A stretch of DNA of 64,000 nucleotides from Leptospira ainlahdjerensis (lineage in GTDB: Bacteria; Spirochaetota; Leptospiria; Leptospirales; Leptospiraceae). The translations under genes were made by a program, and so were the position numbers. Shown piece after piece: positions 24,442 to 32,660 of this stretch; the first letter of the stretch is position 1, and each line of letters opens with the position of its first letter. The stretch is from NCBI RefSeq assembly GCF_016919175.1, contig NZ_JAFFPU010000082.1, positions 1 to 64,000 on the forward strand, read 5' to 3'. The notes under the pieces are model-generated. The model saw only the letters and a list, made by a program, of their open reading frames with translations, had not been told where the DNA came from and ran no database searches.

Positions 24442-24580
24442 CCCTTTCCCATTCTAAAAATTCAGACATGAGGAGAAATGGACTCGAAAAAACGAATGGG
24501 AAAGGGTCGCGTCCCTCCAGGCTCGGGCGTTCGCCCTCGTCCTCTCGAGAGGACGCTTCGCGCCTTCCGGACCGCTCACG
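24442..24580. repeat. GC-rich structured intergenic element
   Basis: Dense nested symmetry. A 13-bp inverted repeat CCCTTTCCCATTC (442-454) / GAATGGGAAAGGG (494-506) is followed by the hairpin CTCGGGCG-TT-CGCCC and the perfect 16-base palindrome GTCCTCTCGAGAGGAC (539-554), then CGCCTTCCGGACCGCTCACGC. GC content is far above the flanks. It resembles dispersed GC-rich repeats of Leptospira genomes and could end transcription of the GT4-GH130 operon, though no T-run follows. The rest of the 24423-24854 gap has no gene. Confidence 0.65.
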
Positions 24581-24854
24581 CAAAAAGAAACTTTAAACAA
24601 AGAATGTTTTTTCTCCGTATAGAAATGGAGAACGACCTGAGTTGATAAACGGACTGGAAGCGATTTAATTTTTGAGACACTACATTATAAGTAAGTTCTT
24701 TCTTGGAATTCATTCGAATAAAAATCGATTGAAATAAATTATTTTGGAGGGATACTTCTGCGGAAAATTGCGGATTGATATCGATCCAAAGAGGAACAAA
24801 ACGAAGTTCCTAACAAAAGAAAGAGAATAGAAAGTTAGAGGAGAATGGAAAAGA

Positions 24855-25865
24855 ATGCGAGTGTTTCCCATAAATTTACTGATTCGAACGTTGGCGATTA
24901 CCTCATTGTTTTGGATCGCATCGTATCCGAACGCGCAAGGACTGGATTTGCAGAACTTGGTCAGTGGAGCGGATTATCCCGTCGAGAACGTGGACTACTT
25001 TTTACAGAATGTGGGAACTGCTACGCTCGGTTCGGATCAAAACGGATGTCATTCACAAGGAATTAAGTTCGATGGAAACTTCTTTTACACTTCTTGTATG
25101 GATACAAACGGAAACGATACTGCATATCTATTCGTTCACGACAAGTATGGAAGACTGGTAAAAAAATTCAATGCAGGTTCTTCTTACGATCATCCGAGCG
25201 GAATATTTTACTACAAAGGATGGGCTTACGTCGGATTTACGAGCAACGGGATCGACATGAAATCCCAATTGTATCGTTTTAACGGAGCCGGAACGGTTCA
25301 GAATCAGGGATTTTTTGATCATTCCGTGGGTTTTGTAGGACAAAGCATACCGTATCCCAACGACACAAATTTTACCGCTAAAACCCGGTATTATTCCTAC
25401 GATCAATACTACGAAAGACAGTGTAATTATACGGATGGAAGCTGCGGAAGTTATAACAACGTAACCACGGGAAACAATATCAACAGTGCAGGCCAGGACG
25501 GAGTCCAAGACTGCGACGTATATTATAAAAATGGAGGATGGTACAAGGCCTGTATTTTATTTTCCTCTAACCCAAATCGGATTCGAGTTTGGAAAGGAAA
25601 TCAGACGAAGTTAGGACCCGATAATTCTTTGACTACTTATACGATGGCCTATCAGCCTGGACATTCGGGCGGGTTTTCATTCTATACGGATCCCAACGGA
25701 AAAAAATGGATCGTAACAACGCCGGCCCCCGATACGAATAGAAGATATTGCCAAGGTTGCGCTCTTGTGGGCGGCAACAACTGCGCTTGCACCGACAAGA
25801 ACAATCGTCAAAGGGTTCGATTCTACGCGTTTGATCGTTTTCTTTGGCCGTCCGGTGCGAACTGA
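24855..25865 (+). CDS. Exported cysteine-rich protein of unknown function
   Basis: 336 residues starting after TAGAGGAG (11-base spacing), with a signal peptide ending near YPNAQG. The mature protein is rich in aromatic residues, Asn and Gly, and has many cysteines, in pairs such as CNYTDGSC and a C-terminal cluster RYCQGCALVGGNNCACTDK, consistent with disulfides outside the cytoplasm. Alternating strands with DGNFFYTSCMDTNGND and HPSGIFYYKGWAYVGFTSNG suggest a beta-propeller, but no named family is recognised. It stands alone. Confidence 0.75.
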   Translation: MRVFPINLLIRTLAITSLFWIASYPNAQGLDLQNLVSGADYPVENVDYFLQNVGTATLGSDQNGCHSQGIKFDGNFFYTSCMDTNGNDTAYLFVHDKYGRLVKKFNAGSSYDHPSGIFYYKGWAYVGFTSNGIDMKSQLYRFNGAGTVQNQGFFDHSVGFVGQSIPYPNDTNFTAKTRYYSYDQYYERQCNYTDGSCGSYNNVTTGNNINSAGQDGVQDCDVYYKNGGWYKACILFSSNPNRIRVWKGNQTKLGPDNSLTTYTMAYQPGHSGGFSFYTDPNGKKWIVTTPAPDTNRRYCQGCALVGGNNCACTDKNNRQRVRFYAFDRFLWPSGAN

Positions 25866-26871
25866 AATTATTTTTCAGTAAAACCCGGTGATTTTCAGAT
25901 AAAAAGGTGGGGGCTTTTTTAGAGGAGTTCCCACACTTTTCATTCCTACAAATTGCAAAGAGGGAAATTCTTTATCCCATTCTAAAATTCCCTTCGTTTA
26001 ACAATTCGTTTAGTTCTCTTTTTGAGAGGGAACGCGGTTTTTCTAAAGGACCTTCGCTATCAAACGATTCTTAAGAATGGTTTTTAGGCACAAGGTTACA
26101 ATTGGGAGAAGAAGGATTTGAAGTTGAGAGCTGGTTTCCCTAAAACTGGCAGTCTACAAAGCCTTTTTCAGAAGAACTCAAGCGTTTGACAAATCCTTAA
26201 AATTGTGGGAACTCCTCGACCTTTTCAATCCATAACCTAACCCACAGGTTGTCTTCGATCTTAAGACAAATTCGTCGTAGTTACGACGCTACCGTGAAAG
26301 TCGCGCGCCCCGCCCAAATTTCGGGTGGAGGGGAGTGGAGGCGGGAAAAAATCGGATGATTTTGCTCTATCATAAGATCAAATTTTTTGCGAGCACAAAT
26401 TCCCGTGTAGGAGCTTCTACAAAATTCCTCTTCTCGGAGGCGATTCTCGTCGCACTCCCCCTGAACTTGTGGGAACTCCTCCGCCTTTTCAATCAAAAGG
26501 ATCAGGCTTGCAAAGACCAATCTTTCCGAGAACAGAACTGAGCCCAAAGGAAGACCTGATGTGGGAACTCCTTCGGATTCTTTTTTTCTGTTCTTCTTTG
26601 GGATCGGTTTTGAGAGTGGAACCGATTCTCCAGAAATCCGGAAGGAACATCGAAAGAGGAGGAGAGGTTCTAACGAATCTTTCTCCTTTTTAAGAAAACG
26701 TGGTATGAAGAATTGATTATAACTGGCATTTCGCCTCTTATAATCAAGGAAGAATCTAAGGCTTCTTTATCGTATCTTCTTTGCAGACTTTCCTTTGAAA
26801 ATTCCCACGACTTGTGAGATCTCGGAAAAAGGAAACAACTCTCAAAGAGAAAAGAAACGGGAGGAGAGCCG
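25866..26871. other. 1-kb non-coding region rich in palindromic repeat pieces
   Basis: Between two plus-strand exported-protein genes. Besides repeat copy D it contains scattered single copies of the repeat's terminal motif (GAGTTCCCACAC near 25923, GTGGGAACTCCTCG near 26205, GTGGGAACTCCTCC near 26469, GTGGGAACTCCTTC near 26561). Reading frames here (26281-26547 minus, 26335-26541 and 26469-26693 plus) derive from repeat DNA and are not called. Confidence 0.6.
26272..26431 (+). repeat. Dispersed ~150-bp palindrome-ended repeat, copy D
   Basis: Starts at the palindrome CGTCGTAGTTACGACG. Then come GTGAAAGTCGCGCGCC, CCGCCC...GGGTGGAGGGG, GAGGCGGG, CTCTATCATAAGATCAAATTT, and the end GTGTAGGAGCTTCTACAAAATTCC. 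More diverged than copies B and C, but all blocks are in order. Confidence 0.8.
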
Positions 26872-28626
26872 ATGCAAAAAAGAAAAATTACAGTATTCGT
26901 CTTTTCCTTCTTCCTCTTCTTTTTATTTTTCTTCACCGGTTGTCTTACCGAAAATCGGGATGGAAACGATTGGATCATTCCTCTCGGGAATGTAAACTTC
27001 GGGACATCCAACGGCGATCCAGACGTCAAAATTCATTTTAGCTATCCTTCTTCTTCCTATCAGTTTGTAAAAAACGAACCCATAACGATCTTTAGACCCA
27101 CGAGCGTTGAACCGGTAGATTTCTATTCGATCTCACCATCGATCCCGAGTGGTTTGTCATTCGATTCGACGACCGGTGAAATCTCGGGAACTCCGACTTC
27201 GGATTTTCCGTCGACCTCCTTTTCTGTTACGGCCTTTGATTTGGCAGGGAATTCTTCGCAAATCCGTATCTCTTTGGAATCCAAGGCTCTCGATTGGGGG
27301 AATCAGTCTTTTCTCAAAGGTTCGAATCTGCTTTCCAATCATTTTCTCGGTGTTAGCGTTTCCTTATCCGGAAACACGGTTGTCTCTGGCGCTTTCGGCG
27401 ATTCTACTTTTACGGGTGCTGCTTATGTTTTTACAAGAAGTGGTAATACTTGGACCCAAGAGGCTTATCTTACACCACCTTTTCCAACGAACACCGATAT
27501 TTTCGGTATCAGCGTTTCTATCTCGGGAGACACGATTGTCGTCGGTGCGCCGCTCGAGGATGGAAATCAAAATTTTATTTCCACAAACGGCATCAATGAT
27601 GATTCTCTCTTAGCTTCGGGAGTTGCGTATGTTTATCGAAGAAGCGGAGCGACTTGGAATTTAGAAGCGTATCTCAAACCGACGAACCTGGATGCGGGAG
27701 ATAATTTCGGAAGATTTGTAGCGATCGACGGAAATACGATCGTCATCGGATCTCCGAGGGAAAAAAGTATGGATCCAACTCTTTTGTTCGGCGCGAATGC
27801 CAGCGCGGATAATAGTGGAACGAATCCCGGAGCCGTTTATGTATTTAAAAGATCGGGAACTACCTGGACTCAGGAAGCGTATTTGAAGTCGAATAACCCG
27901 ACTGCAAATGATCAGTTCGGTTCGGAGATTGCGATTTCAGGAGATACTCTGATCGTAGGAGTGAGCCAGGATGATACCGTTGCCGTGAACTCCGGAGCTG
28001 CTCATGTTTTCAAAAGAAACGGAAACGTCTGGTCGAGGGAGGCTTACTTGAAGGCTTCCAATCCGCTTGCAAACGCGATATTCGGCGTATCGGTCGGTCT
28101 ATCCGGAGATACCGCCATCGTAGGAGCATCCGGTCAAACCGGAGGAGGAGCTTCTTATATTTTCAAAAGGACAGCTAACGTTTGGACGGAGGAAGCGGTT
28201 TTAACCGCGCCTAACGCGGAGGCAAGCGATCAATTTGGAAAGGCGGTTTCGGTCTCGGGGGATACGGTTGCGATCGCGGCTCCCAACGAATCGAATTCAA
28301 TAACTACGATTCTCAATCGTGGGACGTTGCCTAATTTGTTGGACAATGGCTCTTTGAATTCGGGAGCGGTGTATGTCTTTCAAAAGGAGAATAATGCCTG
28401 GGTCTATCGATCTTTTATCAAAACCTGGAACGCAGATCCCGGCGATCGGGTTTCCAATACGGTCGGAGGTCCGGCAGGAGAATATGGAAGTCTTGCGATC
28501 GAAGGCAATTCGATCGTATTGGGTGTCTCCGAAGAAAAAAGCGGAACGATCGTCCCTTCTCCTTTGCCTCCGATCGGAGACAATACAAGAACAAGATCGG
28601 GCGCGGTCTACGTTTTCGTTCGGTAA
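26872..28626 (+). CDS. FG-GAP/integrin-like repeat lipoprotein
   Basis: 584 residues, ATG after GGGAGGAG. Signal peptide with lipobox FFFTGC at Cys24, so it is a probable surface lipoprotein. Residues about 65-145 form a cadherin-like putative Ig domain (SPSIPSGLSFDSTTGEISGTP). The rest is at least seven FG-GAP repeats of about 60 residues, with repeated FG.SVS.SGDT.VVGA and GAAYVF.R.G..W..EAYL units, a beta-propeller similar to integrin alpha chains. Such proteins are common among Leptospira lipoproteins and may bind host or matrix ligands; the ligand is not deducible here. Single gene with no clear terminator. Confidence 0.88.
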   Translation: MQKRKITVFVFSFFLFFLFFFTGCLTENRDGNDWIIPLGNVNFGTSNGDPDVKIHFSYPSSSYQFVKNEPITIFRPTSVEPVDFYSISPSIPSGLSFDSTTGEISGTPTSDFPSTSFSVTAFDLAGNSSQIRISLESKALDWGNQSFLKGSNLLSNHFLGVSVSLSGNTVVSGAFGDSTFTGAAYVFTRSGNTWTQEAYLTPPFPTNTDIFGISVSISGDTIVVGAPLEDGNQNFISTNGINDDSLLASGVAYVYRRSGATWNLEAYLKPTNLDAGDNFGRFVAIDGNTIVIGSPREKSMDPTLLFGANASADNSGTNPGAVYVFKRSGTTWTQEAYLKSNNPTANDQFGSEIAISGDTLIVGVSQDDTVAVNSGAAHVFKRNGNVWSREAYLKASNPLANAIFGVSVGLSGDTAIVGASGQTGGGASYIFKRTANVWTEEAVLTAPNAEASDQFGKAVSVSGDTVAIAAPNESNSITTILNRGTLPNLLDNGSLNSGAVYVFQKENNAWVYRSFIKTWNADPGDRVSNTVGGPAGEYGSLAIEGNSIVLGVSEEKSGTIVPSPLPPIGDNTRTRSGAVYVFVR

Positions 28627-28894
28627 GAACTATAAGGTGTTCATAAGATTTTTAGAATATAGAAGCGTTGGGGCGTTTCGAAGTATTTCAGCCAGTCCAT
28701 ATTGAGCGAATATTCTGCGCTGAAGATCGAAGTATTTTCCTCTTCGGTTCTTCTGTTTCACTTTTTCTTTGCTCGATTTTGTAGAAAGAAATGTTCAACC
28801 GAAGAGCCATCCAAGCGCAACAACCACGTTTTCGAGTTCCGGCTTTTCGGGGTGTTCCTTACCGAAAATTCAATCGTCGGTATCTAAAAAATTT

Positions 28895-29581
28895 TCAAGC
28901 GGATTGACTTGTGGACAATGGGGTAACTCCTGCGGATACGATCTTATAAGCGTTTTCACATTCCAACACAACGGATTCTTCCAAAAGAATCCGAAAAGCA
29001 CGGCTGATCGACTCGGGAGTCGTTCCGAGCAAAGAAGCTAATTGTTGTTTGGTGATGGGCAGTGATACGAAATTTTCCGCAGCGCCCGATTCCGTAAGAA
29101 AAATAAGAATCCTTTCCTTCACCGAGTAAAGTTGATTTTCCAAAACCTTGCTACGAAAGTAGCTAACGTGTTCGATCGCGAGCGCTGAAAACGAAAAAAG
29201 CGCTTCTATATTCTTAAGCAAAAAGGATTTGAATTCCCCTTTTGGAAAGTGGATCAATTCTCCTCCGTTTAAGGCTTCGCAAAACAAAGGATAAAAACAG
29301 GGTTCTTCGGTTTGAAAGAGGAGCTGTGTTGCAATAAATTCTCCGGGGTAAAAGATCTTTAATATCATTTCCTTTCCTTCGGAATTCAAAGAATATACTT
29401 TAAAAATTCCGGACACTACTTCAAAAAAACCTAAATAAGGATCTTTGGCGCTGTAGACTCGATCCGTTTTTTGATATTTTTTTCGAATCCCTAACAATGC
29501 GAGTTCGTTTCTGAATTTTTTTTGAATCTCCGCCCAGTGTTTGTTTCGAATGGATTTCAGGATCGGTTTGGCTGTTCGCAT
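28895..29581 (-). CDS. Crp/Fnr-family transcriptional regulator
   Basis: 228 residues: cyclic-nucleotide-binding-type beta-roll (about 25-130: GFFEVVSGIFKVYSLNSEGKEMILKIFYPGEFIATQLLF) and winged HTH (about 165-215: LPITKQQLASLLGTTPESISRAFRILLEE). There is no N-terminal cysteine set for an Fnr-type 4Fe-4S cluster, so it resembles Dnr/Nnr-type NO sensors or other cluster-free members. It is divergent from norC and shares a 168-bp intergenic region with a perfect TTGAT-N4-ATCAA box. It is a good candidate to control the nor operon, possibly together with the second Crp-like protein at 37.8 kb. Confidence 0.9.
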   Translation of the reverse strand: MRTAKPILKSIRNKHWAEIQKKFRNELALLGIRKKYQKTDRVYSAKDPYLGFFEVVSGIFKVYSLNSEGKEMILKIFYPGEFIATQLLFQTEEPCFYPLFCEALNGGELIHFPKGEFKSFLLKNIEALFSFSALAIEHVSYFRSKVLENQLYSVKERILIFLTESGAAENFVSLPITKQQLASLLGTTPESISRAFRILLEESVVLECENAYKIVSAGVTPLSTSQSA

Positions 29582-29622
29582 CGTGGTTCCTAAGTATCGG
29601 CTCTCTCAAATTCCCAGGTGAG

Positions 29623-29639
29623 TATAGTAAAATACTATA
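29623..29639. promoter_or_regulatory. Perfect 17-base palindrome in the crp/norC intergenic region
   Basis: TATAGTA-AAA-TACTATA, seven-bp arms, 42 bp upstream of the regulator start and next to the Fnr-type box. It could be an operator for autoregulation or overlap a minus-strand -10 element. The role is inference. Confidence 0.5.
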
Positions 29640-29642
29640 AAG

Positions 29643-29656
29643 TTGATATAGATCAA
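29643..29656. promoter_or_regulatory. Fnr/Dnr-type box upstream of norC
   Basis: TTGATATAGATCAA, an exact match to the TTGAT-N4-ATCAA consensus of the Fnr/Dnr group. Its centre is about 100 bp upstream of the norC ATG. A -10-like TATTGT at 29678-29683 places a start site about 41 bp from the box centre, as in class II activation. Confidence 0.85.
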
Positions 29657-29749
29657 GGACAAAAAATAAATTTCTGTTATTGTACCTGCCTGCAGATTTC
29701 TTTCAAAGGAATCTCTAGTATCTATATACTTTGAAAAAAGGAATGAAAC

Positions 29750-30436
29750 ATGCTTACTAAGTTCCAGGCAAAATTATTTTTTCTACTCGGAACCGCTTTG
29801 TTTTCCGCCGTATTCTTATTTCTCACTTTCGATTCTATGAGATACGTTTATGCTCACAATTCGAATCAGAACCTTTCTCCCGCCGTGATTCGAGGAAAAG
29901 AGATCTGGGAGAAGAACAATTGTATGGGATGTCATACGATTTTAGGCGAGGGCGCTTATTACGCTCCGGAGCTTACGAAGGTTTTTGAAAGAAGGGGCGC
30001 AGAATGGATCCGAGTTTTTTTAAAGGATCCGGAAGCGATGTATCCCGGTGAAAGAAAGATGGTAAAATATAATTTTACGGAAGCGGAGATCGAAGACGTC
30101 ATCGCATTCTTAAAATGGAATGGAGAATTGGATCTGAAAGGATTTCCTCCTAAACCCGACTTTAAACAGGAAACAAAAACCGTCGATCTTCAGTCCGCGA
30201 GTATCACTCCTCCCGAAAAATTCAAACAGATCTGCACAGCCTGCCACGCGGTCGGGGGTGCGGGAGGAAACGTCGGGCCAGCCTTGGACGCAGTCGGTAA
30301 TAAATACGACGTCGCTTATCTTGAAAACTGGCTTAAGGATCCTCAGAAGATCAAACCCGGAACGGCGATGCCTAAGTTACCTCTGAGCGACTTGGAAATC
30401 AAAGACCTTACGAAGTATTTATCTCAGTTAAGATAA
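29750..30436 (+). CDS. norC: Nitric oxide reductase subunit C, dihaem form
   Basis: 228 residues, ATG after AAGGAA. One N-terminal membrane helix anchors a periplasmic cytochrome c domain with haem motif C58-MG-CH62 and the NorC-type context GKEIWEKNNCMGCHTILGEGAYYAPELT. Unlike ordinary NorC (about 150 residues, one haem), a second cytochrome c domain follows, with C162-TA-CH166 and axial Met candidate GTAMPKLPLSD. It passes electrons to NorB for 2 NO to N2O. First gene of the norCBQD operon behind a perfect Fnr-type box. Confidence 0.93.
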   Translation: MLTKFQAKLFFLLGTALFSAVFLFLTFDSMRYVYAHNSNQNLSPAVIRGKEIWEKNNCMGCHTILGEGAYYAPELTKVFERRGAEWIRVFLKDPEAMYPGERKMVKYNFTEAEIEDVIAFLKWNGELDLKGFPPKPDFKQETKTVDLQSASITPPEKFKQICTACHAVGGAGGNVGPALDAVGNKYDVAYLENWLKDPQKIKPGTAMPKLPLSDLEIKDLTKYLSQLR

Positions 30437-30467
30437 TCAAAGAAAAGGATTCATAAGTGGAGCGATC

Positions 30468-31835
30468 ATGAAATATAAATCTCAGAAAATAGCCTACTGG
30501 TTTTTTGCAACTTGTATGCTACTTTTATCTTTACAGTTAGTTTACGGATTTCTAATGGCATTTGCGCGGATGGGTTTTGACGGATTGCACGAATGGATTC
30601 CTTTTAACACGGCTAGGGCGACTCACACCAATCTTCTGGTAGTTTGGCTTCTCACAGGTTTTATGGGGGCCGCACATTATATCATTCCGGAAGAATCGGG
30701 TAGGGAGCTCTATTCCGAAAAGTTGGCCTACGCCCAACTCGTGTCGCTTATCATCGTAGGAGTGGTTTCCATCATCGGATTTCATTTTAATATCTGGGAA
30801 GGAAGAAAGTTTTTGGAAATACCGAGACCTCTCGATTATCTCGTGGTGATAAACGTTCTTACGTTTCTTTTCAACATAGGGATGACCGTTTGGAAGGGGA
30901 CTAAAAGTTCCACAACGGGCCTTGTGTTGTATTTCGGTTTGTTCTCCGCGGCACTTTTGTATCTACCGGGAATGATTCAGTTTAACAGTCAGACCGTGGA
31001 TTCTTACTTTCGCTGGTGGGTCGTTCATCTTTGGGTGGAAGGAGTTTGGGAACTCATCATGGGAGGTATTCTTTCTTTTCTTCTGATCAAATTGACGGGA
31101 GTGGATCGTGAAGTGATCGAAAAATGGCTCTACGTGATCGTCGGCTTGACTTTTCTTTCCGGGATCTTAGGGACCGGACATCACTACTATTTTATCGGCG
31201 TTCCCGAATACTGGAAATGGATCGGAGGTTTTTTTTCCATGCTCGAACCGCTTGCGTTTTTGGCAATGGCGATGTTTGCGATTTCCATGTATCGTAAAAG
31301 CGGTCGAAACCATCCGAATGCGATTTCTCTCTATTGGACCATCGGAAGTGCGATCATGTCCTGCGTAGGAGCGGGGTTTTTAGGATTCGCACATACTTTA
31401 CCGCAAGTGAACCTATATACCCACGGAACTCTGATTACGGCGATGCACGGACACCTCGCGTTCTGGGGAGCTTACGCGATGATCGTGCTGGCGATTGTGA
31501 CTTACGCGATGCCTCTTCTAACGGGTAGAAAACTCTGGAATAACCCGATGGGTCTTTATGCGTTTTGGGCTTCTAATATCGGTATGTTGGGAATGACGGG
31601 CGCTTTCGCAGTCGCGGGGATCGCTCAGGTTTATTTGGAAAGAAAATTCGGATTGGACTTTCTGGTGGTTCAAAAAGAGATTCAAGTCCACTTCCTCGGA
31701 CTCACGTTAGCCGCAACCCTGTTCACCTCTGGGATCATCGCCTTTCTCGTCAATTTTATCCGTTTCGGGCAACCGACGGACGAGGCGTTGAATGCGGAGG
31801 ACGTTTCGGGGGATATCGTTCTTAAGTTGAAATGA
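30468..31835 (+). CDS. norB: Nitric oxide reductase subunit B (catalytic)
   Basis: 455 residues, twelve membrane helices of the haem-copper oxidase superfamily, cNOR type. Ligand motifs are complete: ARATHTNLLVVWLLTGFMGAAHY (low-spin haem histidine), VVHLWVEGVWELIMGG (FeB histidine and the essential glutamate), GTGHHYYFIGVPEYW (two FeB histidines) and THGTLITAMHGHLAFWGAY (haem b3 and haem b histidines). It reduces NO to N2O in the inner membrane. A GGAG precedes the ATG, and the stop overlaps norQ (ATGA). Confidence 0.96.
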   Translation: MKYKSQKIAYWFFATCMLLLSLQLVYGFLMAFARMGFDGLHEWIPFNTARATHTNLLVVWLLTGFMGAAHYIIPEESGRELYSEKLAYAQLVSLIIVGVVSIIGFHFNIWEGRKFLEIPRPLDYLVVINVLTFLFNIGMTVWKGTKSSTTGLVLYFGLFSAALLYLPGMIQFNSQTVDSYFRWWVVHLWVEGVWELIMGGILSFLLIKLTGVDREVIEKWLYVIVGLTFLSGILGTGHHYYFIGVPEYWKWIGGFFSMLEPLAFLAMAMFAISMYRKSGRNHPNAISLYWTIGSAIMSCVGAGFLGFAHTLPQVNLYTHGTLITAMHGHLAFWGAYAMIVLAIVTYAMPLLTGRKLWNNPMGLYAFWASNIGMLGMTGAFAVAGIAQVYLERKFGLDFLVVQKEIQVHFLGLTLAATLFTSGIIAFLVNFIRFGQPTDEALNAEDVSGDIVLKLK

Positions 31836-32653
31836 AAAATTCTCCGAATAACAAAGACACGATTCAACTGTTCGAAGCGGTTGAATTGCCCTTTTACAAA
31901 GAGACTGGTCACGAGGTTGTCACATTCGAACACGCGCATAAAAACAAACTTCCACTTTTGATCAAAGGGCCCACTGGTTCGGGAAAGTCTCGATTCGTGG
32001 AATACATGGCCGCGAGAATGAAACTTCCCTTGCTGATCGTTTCTTGTCATGAAGAGACTTCTGCCGTGGATCTTCTGGGTCGTTATCTCATCCAGGGAAC
32101 GGAGACGATCTGGCAAGACGGTCCTCTGACAAGAAGTATAAGAATGGGAGCGATTCTTTACATCGATGAAATCGCCGAGGCAAGACCGGATACGATCGTA
32201 GCGATTCATCCTCTTACGGATTATAGAAGGGAAATTTATCTGGATCGAAGAAACGAATCGATCAAAGCTCCGGATTCTTTTATGCTCGTCGCGTCCTACA
32301 ATCCGGGATACCAAAAAGGTTGGAAAGAATTGAAACCTTCCACAAGACAAAGGTTTGTCTCTTTACAATTCGATTATCCGAAGTCCGACGTCGAAGAGAC
32401 GATCGTAAAAGGTGAGACCGGAATTTCATCCGAGCTCGCAGGTAAACTTGTAAAACTGGGTCAGAAGATTCGAAATCTAACCGAACTGGGGCTGACTGAA
32501 TCCTGCTCCACACGTTTGCTCGTGGACGCTGGGAAGATGATCGTAAGCGGACTTCCGCCCCGTTTGTCCTGCGAAGTCGCGATCGTACAACCTTTGTCGG
32601 ACGATCGAGATATCGTAAATGGACTCAAAGATTTGGTCTCTTTGTTGATGTAA
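31832..32653 (+). CDS. norQ: NorQ-type MoxR AAA+ ATPase
   Basis: 273 residues, cytoplasmic. Walker A KGPTGSGKSRFVEYMA, the pore-loop region HEETSAVDLLGRYLI, Walker B ILYIDEIAEARPD, sensor segment MLVASYNPGYQKGWKELKPSTRQRFV. This is the CbbQ/NorQ/NirQ subfamily, which with NorD inserts the FeB iron into or activates NorB. Four-base overlap with norB and 7-bp spacing to norD show tight operon structure. Confidence 0.93.
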   Translation: MKNSPNNKDTIQLFEAVELPFYKETGHEVVTFEHAHKNKLPLLIKGPTGSGKSRFVEYMAARMKLPLLIVSCHEETSAVDLLGRYLIQGTETIWQDGPLTRSIRMGAILYIDEIAEARPDTIVAIHPLTDYRREIYLDRRNESIKAPDSFMLVASYNPGYQKGWKELKPSTRQRFVSLQFDYPKSDVEETIVKGETGISSELAGKLVKLGQKIRNLTELGLTESCSTRLLVDAGKMIVSGLPPRLSCEVAIVQPLSDDRDIVNGLKDLVSLLM

Positions 32654-32660
32654 TTTCCGA

